Made by a program: the position numbers and the translations under genes
Shown here: positions 1 to 8,218 of the stretch, piece after piece
How positions within the stretch are numbered: the first letter of the stretch is position 1
Layout: each line of letters starts with the position of its first letter
Notes under the pieces: model-generated
Told to the model about the DNA's origin: nothing
What the model saw: only the letters and a program-made list of their open reading frames with translations
Database searches by the model: none
Virus record (IMG/VR): IMGVR_UViG_3300035698_007828
Coordinates: 1 to 37,325 of that record
Direction: 5' to 3' (one strand)
From: a virus
Length of the DNA stretch: 37,325 nucleotides

Positions 1-2
1 AG

Positions 3-31
3 AAGCTAGATCAAACGATCTGGCTTTTTTT
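3..31 (+). terminator. Rho-independent terminator (plus strand)
   Basis: A 10-bp stem (3-12 with 17-26, one G-U pair) has the loop aaac and is followed by a run of seven T (25-31). It lies 3 nt after the reading frame ending at 37199 on the circle. It is the first canonical terminator downstream of the rightward CAP-domain gene, so it should end that transcript. The same site is duplicated at 37201-37229. Confidence 0.85.
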
Positions 32-46
32 GTGTGTCCAATAATA

Positions 47-73
47 AACAAAAGGGACAGCCTAAGCCATCCC
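47..73 (-). terminator. Rho-independent terminator (minus strand), end of late operon
   Basis: On the minus strand, GGGATGGC (73-66) pairs with GCTGTCCC (61-54), 8 bp including two G-U pairs, loop TTAG, followed by TTTTGTTT. It lies about 70 bp after the last late gene and should end the leftward late transcript. With the plus-strand terminator at 3-31 it insulates two converging transcripts. Confidence 0.8.
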
Positions 74-142
74 TCCGTCTATTAAAATCAAAATAAACAA
101 AATCATCTATATAGTAATAACTATATATTTTATTGTCAATTT

Positions 143-322
143 CTATTTCTTCTTGAAATTGTCTTGATCTACTTTAAAATATTTAGCTGCAAGAACTAAA
201 CAACCAGCTAAAAGACAAATCAAAGCACCGTAGTAATTCTGGTCTGTTACAAGCGGCACAATTGCCCCCAATAAAGTTGTTCCCACAACCATCAAACTCA
301 TTCTTTGGATGTTACTATTCAT
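143..322 (-). CDS. Small membrane protein, holin candidate
   Basis: This 59-residue protein reads MNSNIQRMSLMVVGTTLLGA at its start. It has two hydrophobic segments (about 8-25 and 30-46) separated by a short polar turn containing QNYY, and a charged tail ending DNFKKK. The size, two membrane segments and position at the end of the lysis cassette fit a class II holin, but small holins have no diagnostic motif. The start follows the context TAAACACTATG that recurs in this genome. It is the last gene before the late terminator. Confidence 0.65.
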   Translation of the reverse strand: MNSNIQRMSLMVVGTTLLGAIVPLVTDQNYYGALICLLAGCLVLAAKYFKVDQDNFKKK

Positions 323-327
323 AGTGT

Positions 328-462
328 TTATGTTAAATAATCAATTAATAAACTAATAAAATAAAAAGCAAACAAAAAACCTATGAACATGCAAATTAAT
401 CCGCCGGCATCTGTTTGCTTAAAAAAGTGTTTAAGTCTTTTCTTAAACTGATAATAAGTCAT
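328..462 (-). CDS. Small single-pass membrane protein of the lysis cassette
   Basis: A 44-residue protein with a basic N-terminus (FKKRLKHFFKQ) and one strongly hydrophobic segment (about residues 20-42). It lies 5 bp upstream of the holin candidate and 24 bp downstream of the peptidase gene, so it is probably co-transcribed. It could be a second holin, an antiholin or a lysis regulator; the sequence does not decide. Confidence 0.55.
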   Translation of the reverse strand: MTYYQFKKRLKHFFKQTDAGGLICMFIGFLFAFYFISLLIDYLT

Positions 463-485
463 TCGCTTTAGTTAATAATACGAAC

Positions 486-1052
486 TTACTTGAGATATTT
501 TTTATAAAGTCTATGTAAAATTACACATAGTTCTTTATCGGTTTTGGGTTGCCCTGTTATTACAGTAATAAGGCCTGTTTCTTCACAAAACTTAATAGCT
601 TTGATCATTTCACTATCTACCACTGGTTTTTTTTCATGAAACTTGCGATAAGTAACTACTTTATAAGTATTCTTTTTCCAGCCTATTTTATTTGGTTTAT
701 CCCAAGGATCTAATATCATGTCTTGATCGTGACTAACCGTTCCCCTCGGTGCGAATACTACAAAATGCTGTGAATTATATAACTTTACTTCTGCTCCACA
801 AATATATTCAGGTTTGATAAATCCTTTCCCTTCATAATCTAATCCTAACAATTCCGCTGCTCTTTTTGAGTTAACCATACATTGATTTGAATATCCATAA
901 TTATCTCTAAGCAATTGATTAACTTCTACAGGGTCTTTATATGAAAGCATACTCAAGACCATACAAAAACATCCTTGACTGTAAAGGGTGTAATTTGACG
1001 TGCCTAGTTTTACGTTTTTGTAATTTGGATTGCGTTGCGAATAATAATTCAT
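486..1052 (-). CDS. C39-like cysteine peptidase, probable endolysin
   Basis: 188 residues. The start YSQRNPNYKNVKLG is followed by GCFCMVLSML and matches the N-terminal pattern of peptidase C39-like (Peptidase_C39_2) phage lysins. Likely catalytic residues are C28, H96 (in SQHFVVF) and D115 (in ILDPWD), with Q6 or Q26 as the oxyanion residue. The C-terminal part (about 146-186, AIKFCEETGLI then LHRLY) resembles an SLH-like repeat, which would anchor the enzyme to the cell wall. There is no signal peptide, so export would need a holin, and holin candidates flank it. The cleaved bond in the wall peptide is inferred. Confidence 0.75.
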   Translation of the reverse strand: MNYYSQRNPNYKNVKLGTSNYTLYSQGCFCMVLSMLSYKDPVEVNQLLRDNYGYSNQCMVNSKRAAELLGLDYEGKGFIKPEYICGAEVKLYNSQHFVVFAPRGTVSHDQDMILDPWDKPNKIGWKKNTYKVVTYRKFHEKKPVVDSEMIKAIKFCEETGLITVITGQPKTDKELCVILHRLYKKYLK

Positions 1053-1054
1053 GT

Positions 1055-1351
1055 CTATTTAGTTATAAAATCAATTACTCCTCCTAACAATTTGACACCA
1101 ACTCCGCCCATCAATAACATCAAAAGACTCCATGTCCATTTGGCTTTAATACGATATGCTGTATTAATAGGTAAATCTTCTGTAATTCTACGCTTATTTA
1201 CCGTTATAAATTCTTTATGTTTAGCTACCGAATGATTAAGTTCTTTTAAATGGCATTCAATTGCAGCTAACCGTCCGTCCGTCATTGCGTGCAAAGAAGA
1301 AATCTTTTGCATTATTAATTCTGATTGTAGGTCTTTCTCAAATTCAGCCAT
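1055..1351 (-). CDS. XhlA-like coiled-coil/membrane lysis protein
   Basis: 98 residues: a charged, helical N-terminal half (about 1-60, with HLKELNHSVAKHKEFI) and one C-terminal membrane segment (about 70-93, rich in L, M and G). This matches the layout of the XhlA/haemolysin-type proteins that act with holins in phage lysis, though no specific motif proves it. It lies 2 bp upstream of the peptidase gene. Confidence 0.55.
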   Translation of the reverse strand: MAEFEKDLQSELIMQKISSLHAMTDGRLAAIECHLKELNHSVAKHKEFITVNKRRITEDLPINTAYRIKAKWTWSLLMLLMGGVGVKLLGGVIDFITK

Positions 1352-1377
1352 TAGGAATGATTATTAAAAAACGAGTA

Positions 1378-2124
1378 TTACGAGGGTGCATTTGTCGACG
1401 CTGCTATCCACGCATCTACCCCATTGACTTTAATTTTAATATGATTAGTGGTAGCTCCTGAAGTTGTTCTGGTGTCTATTGTGCTACCCGATCCGGCCGT
1501 ACCTTGATAGTCAATTAAAGCAAAATCAGTATCGTCTTGATCAACAACCAAACAAACTTCTTGTCCTGTAGTATGATCTTGTCTTATTAAGACAACGCCA
1601 TTTCCGCTGCCAGCCGCTGAATTATCACGTATAAAAAACGCTGCTCCTTGTGTCCCGTCTTGTGTAACATATAATACTGTTTGGTCAAAAGCTACATTAG
1701 TAGCAATATGTTGTACTAAGGGGGTCGTTTGTGTTGCCCCTTGATCACTTATTACATATAACGCGTTGCTAGTCCCACCTGTATTGATTATTTCTAAACC
1801 TCTACGAAGACCATCATTAGTAATTGTTAAAGCATTTTGGTCAAAAGCTGGATTATCAACTTTAATTTCTACTAATGGGTCATTTGATCCTGCAGCCATA
1901 TCAGAATAAACATAAATCCCCTGATCGGCGTTTAAAGTATTAACTACATACAAAGCGCCATTTGCTACGTTTCCGACCGTCGTTATTGGAAATGAACTGT
2001 GAATTCTTCCGTTGGTGCCATCATGTAAATGACCAGTACTTGTATCTAATACATCCTCCCTAAGATCATTATATTGTGATGCTATAGCGTCATCGCCTTG
2101 GCTTACATCTGAACTATTTGCCAT
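1378..2124 (-). CDS. Tail fibre / receptor-binding-type structural protein
   Basis: 248 residues. The start MANSSDVSQGDDAIASQYND and the segment TGHLHDGTNGR are typical of fibre proteins in environmental siphoviruses. The rest is a series of beta-rich segments with recurring phrases (FDQNALTITNDG, FDQTVLYVTQDG, ALYVISDQG), consistent with a fibrous trimer shaft. Its place at the distal end of the tail module, just before lysis, suggests host contact. The receptor is unknown. Confidence 0.6.
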   Translation of the reverse strand: MANSSDVSQGDDAIASQYNDLREDVLDTSTGHLHDGTNGRIHSSFPITTVGNVANGALYVVNTLNADQGIYVYSDMAAGSNDPLVEIKVDNPAFDQNALTITNDGLRRGLEIINTGGTSNALYVISDQGATQTTPLVQHIATNVAFDQTVLYVTQDGTQGAAFFIRDNSAAGSGNGVVLIRQDHTTGQEVCLVVDQDDTDFALIDYQGTAGSGSTIDTRTTSGATTNHIKIKVNGVDAWIAASTNAPS

Positions 2125-2143
2125 GTTTATGTAGATTAATTAT

Positions 2144-2626
2144 TTATACGATTGTAATAGCGATTTGCACGGTTAAATTTGTCGCACTTGTTTTAGGTTC
2201 ACTTATACTTGCATGGCTGAATAAAACACCAGAATCCGCAGAAGACGTTGCCGTGCTTGCACTTCCATTCCCAAACGCTGCCGCTTCTGTCAATGTTCCG
2301 TTCCCCGTTGCGCTATTAAAGAAAGCTTGGATTGTAGCTACATTAGAGGCCGTTGTATCGCTTGAATTCGCTACTCTAGCAAGTTCTGTAAACATTGTTG
2401 TTTCGGTACCGTCAAAAGTGCCTGTCCCCGTTCCTACTGCTAAATACGTAATACTTAAAGTAACACTTTCTTCATTTGCTAATTGATCCGCTATCGCATC
2501 CTTTCCCACATTACAAATTATATTATCGTATTCTGATACTCGAGTTATTTCATTAGTTTTAGCATCTCGAAACGTGAATTTATAATGTCCTGTCAGTTTG
2601 CAGGTGTCTTTTATTTCTATTTTCAT
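2144..2626 (-). CDS. Minor tail/baseplate protein
   Basis: 160 residues, beta-rich and T/S/A-rich. It begins MKIEIKDTCKLTGHYKF and contains YLAVGTGTGTFDGTETTMFTEL, a pattern I associate with small phage tail-tip or fibre-attachment proteins. It lies between the large baseplate protein and the fibre. The upstream 70 bp hold a 12-bp direct repeat (AAAATTATGATA-like) next to the start codon. Confidence 0.5.
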   Translation of the reverse strand: MKIEIKDTCKLTGHYKFTFRDAKTNEITRVSEYDNIICNVGKDAIADQLANEESVTLSITYLAVGTGTGTFDGTETTMFTELARVANSSDTTASNVATIQAFFNSATGNGTLTEAAAFGNGSASTATSSADSGVLFSHASISEPKTSATNLTVQIAITIV

Positions 2627-2695
2627 AGTAAAATTATGATAAAATTATGATGTTTTTATTGTAAACTAAATTGTTGACAATAAATTAATTGTAAC

Positions 2696-4876
2696 CTATC
2701 CCCATTCTGCAAAACCCCATTCTCTTTCGTCAGCATCAGCCCCCCATTTCCATACCTTATCTGTTAACGTTGTCGTTGTTACTTCACTAAGTGTAATCGT
2801 CTCATTAATCGTTTGGATTAATCCCACTTCTTGCCCTACATCTATCTCTAAATCTTCGTCTAATAGTTTTTTGAATAACTCTACAATACCATAAAGAGTA
2901 GTGGCCGCTGTTACGTGGTATTCTATCACATCGCTATTACTTTTAACATTTGAATAAATTCTTTGTATTAAGAACTCTTCATTGGTATAACCAAAATCGC
3001 TATTAGTGAAAGATATAATTTGACCAACTTCTAATCCGTGATATTCAGTAACAAAAGCCAAGGCAACTAAAGCGTTCCCATATTTAACTATATGAGCATT
3101 AGCATATTCAAATGCTTGAGTTGTACTTTTGATTTCAGGGTTTTTAATAGCGTGTTCGATAATTCCATCGCCGCCGATTAAAGCCTTCATACTTGCTATA
3201 CTTGGCCCGTCTTCTGCTTTAGCTAAGATGGGTTTATTAAATGTATATGTCCTTTTAATTAAATCCCCTGAATTTGGAGTATAATCTAAAGCCTCAATAT
3301 ACTTTTCTTCTGGATTTAATAAAAAATCATAACTTGCAGTGTCTAGATTAACAATGCCCCACGTTTTACTTACATACCCACCACCCGAATCAACTGCCAC
3401 AGCAAAGTCATATTCTGCCCTCCCAAGTTCGGCTGAAAACCCAATTGTTCTTGGCGCTTCTTTAACATAATAAACAGTATCAGTATTATTATTAAGCTCA
3501 ACAATATCGTTCTGCTCGGAACTAGGTTCTGTCGATCCCACGACATAAACAGAATTAGCAAGTTGACTAATATCTGGTGTAACACTTAAATTCCCATAAT
3601 TTTTACTTGTGCTTGTAAGCGCAAAAGGAGAGGTTTCTTTGTTTTCTTCAAAAACTTTAACAACCTTATTATAATCAATATACCAATTCCACCCCACCAA
3701 ATTAACCAGTTTTTCCATTACTAAACTCGCTTCTTTAAAAGAAAACCTTACGTCATCAACAGTTGGATTGCTGGAATCAATATCTAAAGTAAAATAATTA
3801 TCAGCCATTACTCTAATTCCATCTACCGTAATATTAGAATCGGCCGTTTCCGTTACCGTAAAATCTAAATAATCCATCGCTGTCCAATCTGGCGTTCCCG
3901 TTTCGCTTCCATCTGCTAAATCTAATTCTACATATTGAAAATTGTCATTCCCTAAAACTGTATAGGTAACTGTTGTATAATTACTTGGATCTGATCCTAT
4001 TTTAAATGCTACAGTACTTAATTTAGTATTATCATCAGGCTTTAACCAACAAATAAAAGTCCCATTTGAAGGCGCGCCCGAACTTGATCCCGTGAAATCA
4101 CTTATATCATAACTTGTTGGCGTGGCGCTAAAAGTTGCTGTCCCGCCTGAATGAGTCCAAGGGAAAACCGCTGCGATGTCGCCTTCCACAAATGTCCCCG
4201 CCGTGGTGGCCCTAGTCGGATCGTCACCGTCTCCACTCTCAATCCATTCTGCTCTTAAATCACCTACACTTGCATACTCAAAGTTTTCTATTTCATAATT
4301 ATAATTGACATATCTATTTAATATATCGATACATATATATTCTAAACTTCTATCTTGATACACGTTATTTACTAGCTTACGATCAAACTTCTTGGTCCAA
4401 TCAACACAATTTATATTATATATAATATAGTAATTATTAAACTGCAATTCCGTTGCTTTTACCGCATTTATCGTACCACCAAATATTTTATGTCCCACAA
4501 AAACAGGGGCAGTATGATTATTACTTAAACTATCTACCGTCACGCCAGAACTACTAACCACTGTGATTTCTGCAGTCTCTTCGTTCGCAGTAGCAGGTCC
4601 CACCACTACAGTTTGGCCAACTCTATACGTTGTCCATTGATTAAATAGTGTGCTTTGCGGATATTCTAAAGTAATTGTTTTATTATTTCCACTTGTTACA
4701 TCACTTGCCGAAGCAAACCCAAACCAAAGCCCAACTTCTTGACCTGCCGTAGGTTTGAAATCATTTAGCACAAAAGAACAAGTATCTACTTGCGAATTTA
4801 AAGCTTGATTTATTTTTGATGTATCACGCTCTAAAAAAGCCGTTTTGTCAACGCTGTTGATTGAAAGTTTTATCAT
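2696..4876 (-). CDS. Large tail-tip/baseplate protein
   Basis: 726 residues. The N-terminus (MIKLSINSVDKTAFL, then CSFVLND) resembles distal-tail/baseplate-hub proteins of siphoviruses. The middle (about 200-350) reads like a beta-sandwich, possibly carbohydrate-binding, and residues 370-660 contain a tail-protein-like region. The last residues are unusually rich in W (KWGADADEREWGFAEWG). Its start overlaps the tape measure stop by 4 bp (ATGA), so translation is coupled. No protease motif is evident. Confidence 0.65.
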   Translation of the reverse strand: MIKLSINSVDKTAFLERDTSKINQALNSQVDTCSFVLNDFKPTAGQEVGLWFGFASASDVTSGNNKTITLEYPQSTLFNQWTTYRVGQTVVVGPATANEETAEITVVSSSGVTVDSLSNNHTAPVFVGHKIFGGTINAVKATELQFNNYYIIYNINCVDWTKKFDRKLVNNVYQDRSLEYICIDILNRYVNYNYEIENFEYASVGDLRAEWIESGDGDDPTRATTAGTFVEGDIAAVFPWTHSGGTATFSATPTSYDISDFTGSSSGAPSNGTFICWLKPDDNTKLSTVAFKIGSDPSNYTTVTYTVLGNDNFQYVELDLADGSETGTPDWTAMDYLDFTVTETADSNITVDGIRVMADNYFTLDIDSSNPTVDDVRFSFKEASLVMEKLVNLVGWNWYIDYNKVVKVFEENKETSPFALTSTSKNYGNLSVTPDISQLANSVYVVGSTEPSSEQNDIVELNNNTDTVYYVKEAPRTIGFSAELGRAEYDFAVAVDSGGGYVSKTWGIVNLDTASYDFLLNPEEKYIEALDYTPNSGDLIKRTYTFNKPILAKAEDGPSIASMKALIGGDGIIEHAIKNPEIKSTTQAFEYANAHIVKYGNALVALAFVTEYHGLEVGQIISFTNSDFGYTNEEFLIQRIYSNVKSNSDVIEYHVTAATTLYGIVELFKKLLDEDLEIDVGQEVGLIQTINETITLSEVTTTTLTDKVWKWGADADEREWGFAEWG

Positions 4877-7524
4877 TCTGCGTATCTTATATTTTGTTTA
4901 ACTTGATTTGCTATTAAGTCCCCTATTTTCTCGGCAAACTCTCGATTGTCACCGTAAAAATTAGCACCGGGGATATTAACCGTTACTGAATTGCCTCCGC
5001 TTTTATATGTATCTCTATATGTACTTATAAGGCTATTAGCCTCGGAATATCTACCCGAAGATCGTAACGCATTTATATCATCCATCATTTTTTCTTTCTT
5101 ATCCTCAAACGATTCTTTCCCTTGTATTTTACCCTCTAATATATCTATGTTTTTAAACAGCTCTTCATAGCCATCAATCATATTATTAATATTGCTAATA
5201 ACCATCTTACTTTCTGCCTCACGATCAGATTTGAATTTCTTACTGAATAAATTATCCTTTTCGATTATATCTGTATAATATTTGTCATAAAGATTATTTA
5301 ACTCTTTTAAAACTCCTTCCTCAGTGCTAAGTTGTTCGTTTATTCTAGCGTTCTTTAACTCAAAGGCAGCATTAAGTTCTGTAAGCTCAAACAATGATTG
5401 TTCTTTAATCTTTAGTTTCTCCTCATTATACTTTTCATTCAACATTCCTCTTTCTCTTTTCGCATTATATAAAATTAATTCAAAAGCATTTAGACTAGCC
5501 ACTTTTCTAGCTTCTGCCACTTCTTTATCCATATTAATTTGGCCTTTCTTTGAACTTCTAAGAATTTCGTCCATCCCACCGATAAGGGTTTCGATCTCTT
5601 TTATTTCGTCTCTCTTTTGATTCAATTTATTTCTAGATGATTCTATATCTGATTTAGTGTCCGCAGTTCTTTTGTCTTTTCTAAGATCATGCGCTTCTTC
5701 TTCAAGCCCAGTTAATTTTTCAATTAACTCTTCTCGCTTCCCTTCCGTATCAACAACCAACTTGGCTGCTTTCTCTGCAGTTGATAATTTTAAATCACTC
5801 AATGCTTCTAAATGTTCTTTTTCTGCCTCTAAATCTTCTTTTCTATAATCCGCTTGCACTTCGGCATATTCCTTAACGTAAGCCGTTGAAACTTCTTTTA
5901 AGTTCTTGCGAATATCTAAAATCTCTTTGCTAACAGATTCCACTTCTGATTTATTCTGTTGCGCGAACCTTATAATTACATCTGAAAACTCTTTGTATTT
6001 CAATGTACCAAAATCAATATATTCTTTCATTTTTTCCATTTGTTTGTCTTCAAGATCTTCCCTTATTTTTGATTCTTGAATTTTAAGTGCTGTCCGTTCT
6101 CGCTCCCAATCCATAATATCGGCTGTAAGCTCTTCGTTTATGAGCAATTCTTCCTCCGCTGCCGTTTCCGCTGCTAAGACTCTCTCTGCTTCTTCACCTT
6201 TGTATTTATTAGTCATATCCTCATGCCTTTGCGCAAAAGCTTTAGTATGAGTATCTAAAGCATCTATTTGAGAAAAGGTAAAAGTATTCACAAGATCCAA
6301 TGCCTTTGCATAAAACGCATTAATTTCTGTAAGGTAAGCATGCCATATTTTAGGTCCGTTATCATTTAACCAGTTTAAGAATGAAGTATTAGTCTCAACA
6401 AAATCTTCTGCTACTGGCGCGAGTTCGTCACCGATCGTTATTTTTAATTTCTTATATTCATTCTTCATTAATGTAATTTTCGATTCCAGTGTTTCATATC
6501 TTTTAGAAGCTTCTTCTGTTAATGCTGTATTTTCTTCATAAGCAATATTTGAATCAATAACCGCCCTTTCTAGCTGCTCATACCCAGCCGCAGCCTTAGC
6601 AACAACCTGATATTCTCTAATACTTTTTATTCCTAATTCGTCTAACATCGCGGACATACTTTCTCCTGCTTCTCTATTATCTTGTAATCCCTTAAAAACT
6701 AATAACAGCGCCTCATTAACATCTTCGTCAAATACCCGGGCAAATTCCTTCCCACTCAATCCCGCAGTTTTAGCAAATTTGTCTAAATCCTCGCCGCCTT
6801 TTGATACCGCCTTCTCGATCTTTATAGTAAATCTTTGAAAAGCAGAAGCTCCCATTTGTGCGGTTACTCCAAGCGAACTCAAGCCCGCTGCCCAGCCCAT
6901 AAGATCGGCAGAAGACATTTGAAATTGTTTTCCCATTCCGGCTAATCTAACAGTAAGCTCGGATATTTCTGTCTCAGTGGTAGCAAAATTATTCCCTAAA
7001 TGAACTATTGAACTACCCATATTATCGAACGTATCTTGGCTTTCACCTACCACGTTGGCAATTCGAGCGAAATCAGTAGCCGCTTGCTCATACGTTAAAT
7101 TTGTTGTAACTCCTATTTCTGCAATAGTCTTTTCAAATTCAGTTAGATTTTCTGCCGCTATTCCAAGTTGCCCTCCAAGTTCACCAATCTTTGCAATTTC
7201 TGTTGCCGCTAATGGTATTTGTGTACTTAAATCAAGCAATTCGTCTTTAAGCCTAGCATACTGTATTTCGGTTGCTTCCACTGTTTTCCTGATACCTGCA
7301 AAAGCAGATTCAAATTCTATCGAAGCATTAACAAATTCCATCATTGTTCCTCCTACCGCTTTAAAAACAGCTTGAACTCCTTTAAATGCTACCATTAAAC
7401 CTAAAGCTTGCGAGGTTGTTATCCCTAACGGCTTTAATAGACTATCAAATTCTGATCTAATGCTTCTAAATGCCGCTTGACTCTCATTTCTGGCATTTAT
7501 TACAATTGTTTCTTCTGTCTTCAT
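4873..7524 (-). CDS. Tape measure protein (TP901 family)
   Basis: 883 residues. A hydrophobic stretch near residues 43-66 precedes the TP901-type core (about 70-330; motifs ESAFAGIRKTVEAT, ELGGQLGIAAENL, SSLGVTAQMGASAFQRF). A long coiled coil rich in E, K and L follows (about 450-800). The family sets tail length; at about 0.15 nm per residue this predicts a tail near 130 nm. It is placed as expected, directly after the G/GT chaperone genes and before the baseplate genes. Confidence 0.93.
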   Translation of the reverse strand: MKTEETIVINARNESQAAFRSIRSEFDSLLKPLGITTSQALGLMVAFKGVQAVFKAVGGTMMEFVNASIEFESAFAGIRKTVEATEIQYARLKDELLDLSTQIPLAATEIAKIGELGGQLGIAAENLTEFEKTIAEIGVTTNLTYEQAATDFARIANVVGESQDTFDNMGSSIVHLGNNFATTETEISELTVRLAGMGKQFQMSSADLMGWAAGLSSLGVTAQMGASAFQRFTIKIEKAVSKGGEDLDKFAKTAGLSGKEFARVFDEDVNEALLLVFKGLQDNREAGESMSAMLDELGIKSIREYQVVAKAAAGYEQLERAVIDSNIAYEENTALTEEASKRYETLESKITLMKNEYKKLKITIGDELAPVAEDFVETNTSFLNWLNDNGPKIWHAYLTEINAFYAKALDLVNTFTFSQIDALDTHTKAFAQRHEDMTNKYKGEEAERVLAAETAAEEELLINEELTADIMDWERERTALKIQESKIREDLEDKQMEKMKEYIDFGTLKYKEFSDVIIRFAQQNKSEVESVSKEILDIRKNLKEVSTAYVKEYAEVQADYRKEDLEAEKEHLEALSDLKLSTAEKAAKLVVDTEGKREELIEKLTGLEEEAHDLRKDKRTADTKSDIESSRNKLNQKRDEIKEIETLIGGMDEILRSSKKGQINMDKEVAEARKVASLNAFELILYNAKRERGMLNEKYNEEKLKIKEQSLFELTELNAAFELKNARINEQLSTEEGVLKELNNLYDKYYTDIIEKDNLFSKKFKSDREAESKMVISNINNMIDGYEELFKNIDILEGKIQGKESFEDKKEKMMDDINALRSSGRYSEANSLISTYRDTYKSGGNSVTVNIPGANFYGDNREFAEKIGDLIANQVKQNIRYAE

Positions 7525-7528
7525 TGTA

Positions 7529-8112
7529 TTATAAGGTTTCTAAATATGATAAATAATTGAACAAGTTTGCTTTTTTAGCTGGAAACGTTGGATCGTATAT
7601 TTGTAATCCAAATTGTTTAAATAATATATATTCGCGTACGTCTATGTCTTCAGGTGTATCTAATGCTTTTTCATTTCGCCTCTTTCCTCTTAATGCTCTT
7701 CTGTATTCGCTCTTTTTTTTTGATCGATTACAGCTTCCCCGTCTTTTATAACTACATCAGGACGGTTACGGTTTTCTGTATATTGCCTTAATACTTCTTT
7801 TTCGATAACTTCGTAATCTTCGGCTTTAAAGTTTCGTAAGTTATCCCAATTTAATTCGTCATTTAATTCGTCTTTGTCGTCCCATTTCTTAATCCCATAA
7901 AGTAAAATAGTTTTCTTGAACTCTTTTCTTGCATCTAAGGAATCAACAATGAATTGTGATTGTTCGTCTTTTTTAGTGTCTTCAGCTTTTGAATAAAAAG
8001 CATTCATAACTGCCCACGCTCTTTGAATCTCTAATTCGTCAAATAGATTTAAGCCTATTTCAAGAGTGAGCTTGCTTACCGGTAACAATATTTTCGTTGT
8101 AGGTAATTGCAT
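7529..8112 (-). CDS. Tail assembly chaperone GT, made by -1 frameshift
   Basis: The G frame (start 8112) can shift -1 on a run of nine A on the minus strand (forward 7713-7721; G codons CAA AAA AAA AGA). The -1 frame then reads KSEYRRALRGKRRNEKALDT and continues 61 residues to a TAA at 7529-7531, giving a 194-residue G-T fusion. The extension ends 4 bp before the tape measure start, exactly where T is found in lambda-like phages. G/GT proteins bind the tape measure during tail assembly. The slip site matches A AAA AAA, but frameshifting is inferred, not shown. Confidence 0.85.
7690..8112 (-). CDS. Tail assembly chaperone G
   Basis: 140 residues, ending VIDQKKRANTEEH when no frameshift occurs. 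It is acidic and helical, with no membrane segments. It is called from position (between tail tube and tape measure), size and the slippery A-tract at its 3' end, the standard arrangement for phage tail chaperones. Sequence similarity among G proteins is usually too low for direct recognition. Confidence 0.8.
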   Translation of the reverse strand: MQLPTTKILLPVSKLTLEIGLNLFDELEIQRAWAVMNAFYSKAEDTKKDEQSQFIVDSLDARKEFKKTILLYGIKKWDDKDELNDELNWDNLRNFKAEDYEVIEKEVLRQYTENRNRPDVVIKDGEAVIDQKKRANTEEH

Positions 8113-8157
8113 AATAATTGATTTAAAGTTTTTTTTTGGAGAAAGTTTTTTCGAAAG

Positions 8158-8214
8158 CTGGCAGTAACCAGGAAAAACTTCAGCTTAGAGCATGAAAAAC
8201 CTCACTACTGCCAG
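8158..8214 (-). promoter_or_regulatory. Long hairpin between tail tube and chaperone genes
   Basis: On the minus strand CTGGCAGTA (8214-8206) pairs perfectly with TACTGCCAG (8166-8158). An inner stem joins TTCA(T)GC and GCTGAA around a TCTAA loop. It begins 5 nt after the tail tube stop codon. No uridine run follows, so it is probably not a simple terminator. It could be a partial attenuator or a 3' stabiliser that keeps tail tube mRNA above chaperone mRNA. Confidence 0.6.
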
Positions 8215-8218
8215 TTTA

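Larger units (their letters stand above)
1..127. repeat. Terminal direct repeat marking circular closure
   Basis: Bases 1-127 are repeated exactly at 37199-37325. A 127-bp exact overlap is a typical assembler k-mer length, so this is best read as an artefact of closing a circular or circularly permuted molecule, giving a unique length of 37,198 bp. It is not evidence for a real virion terminal repeat. Confidence 0.95.

Noticed and set aside
109-147. TTGACA-N17-TACTAT on the minus strand
   Set aside because: It lies inside the end of the last lysis gene with only a terminator downstream, so it would transcribe almost nothing; AT-rich chance match is more likely.
2665-2700. Plus-strand TTGACA near 2674
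   Set aside because: No -10 box at suitable spacing and no rightward gene downstream.
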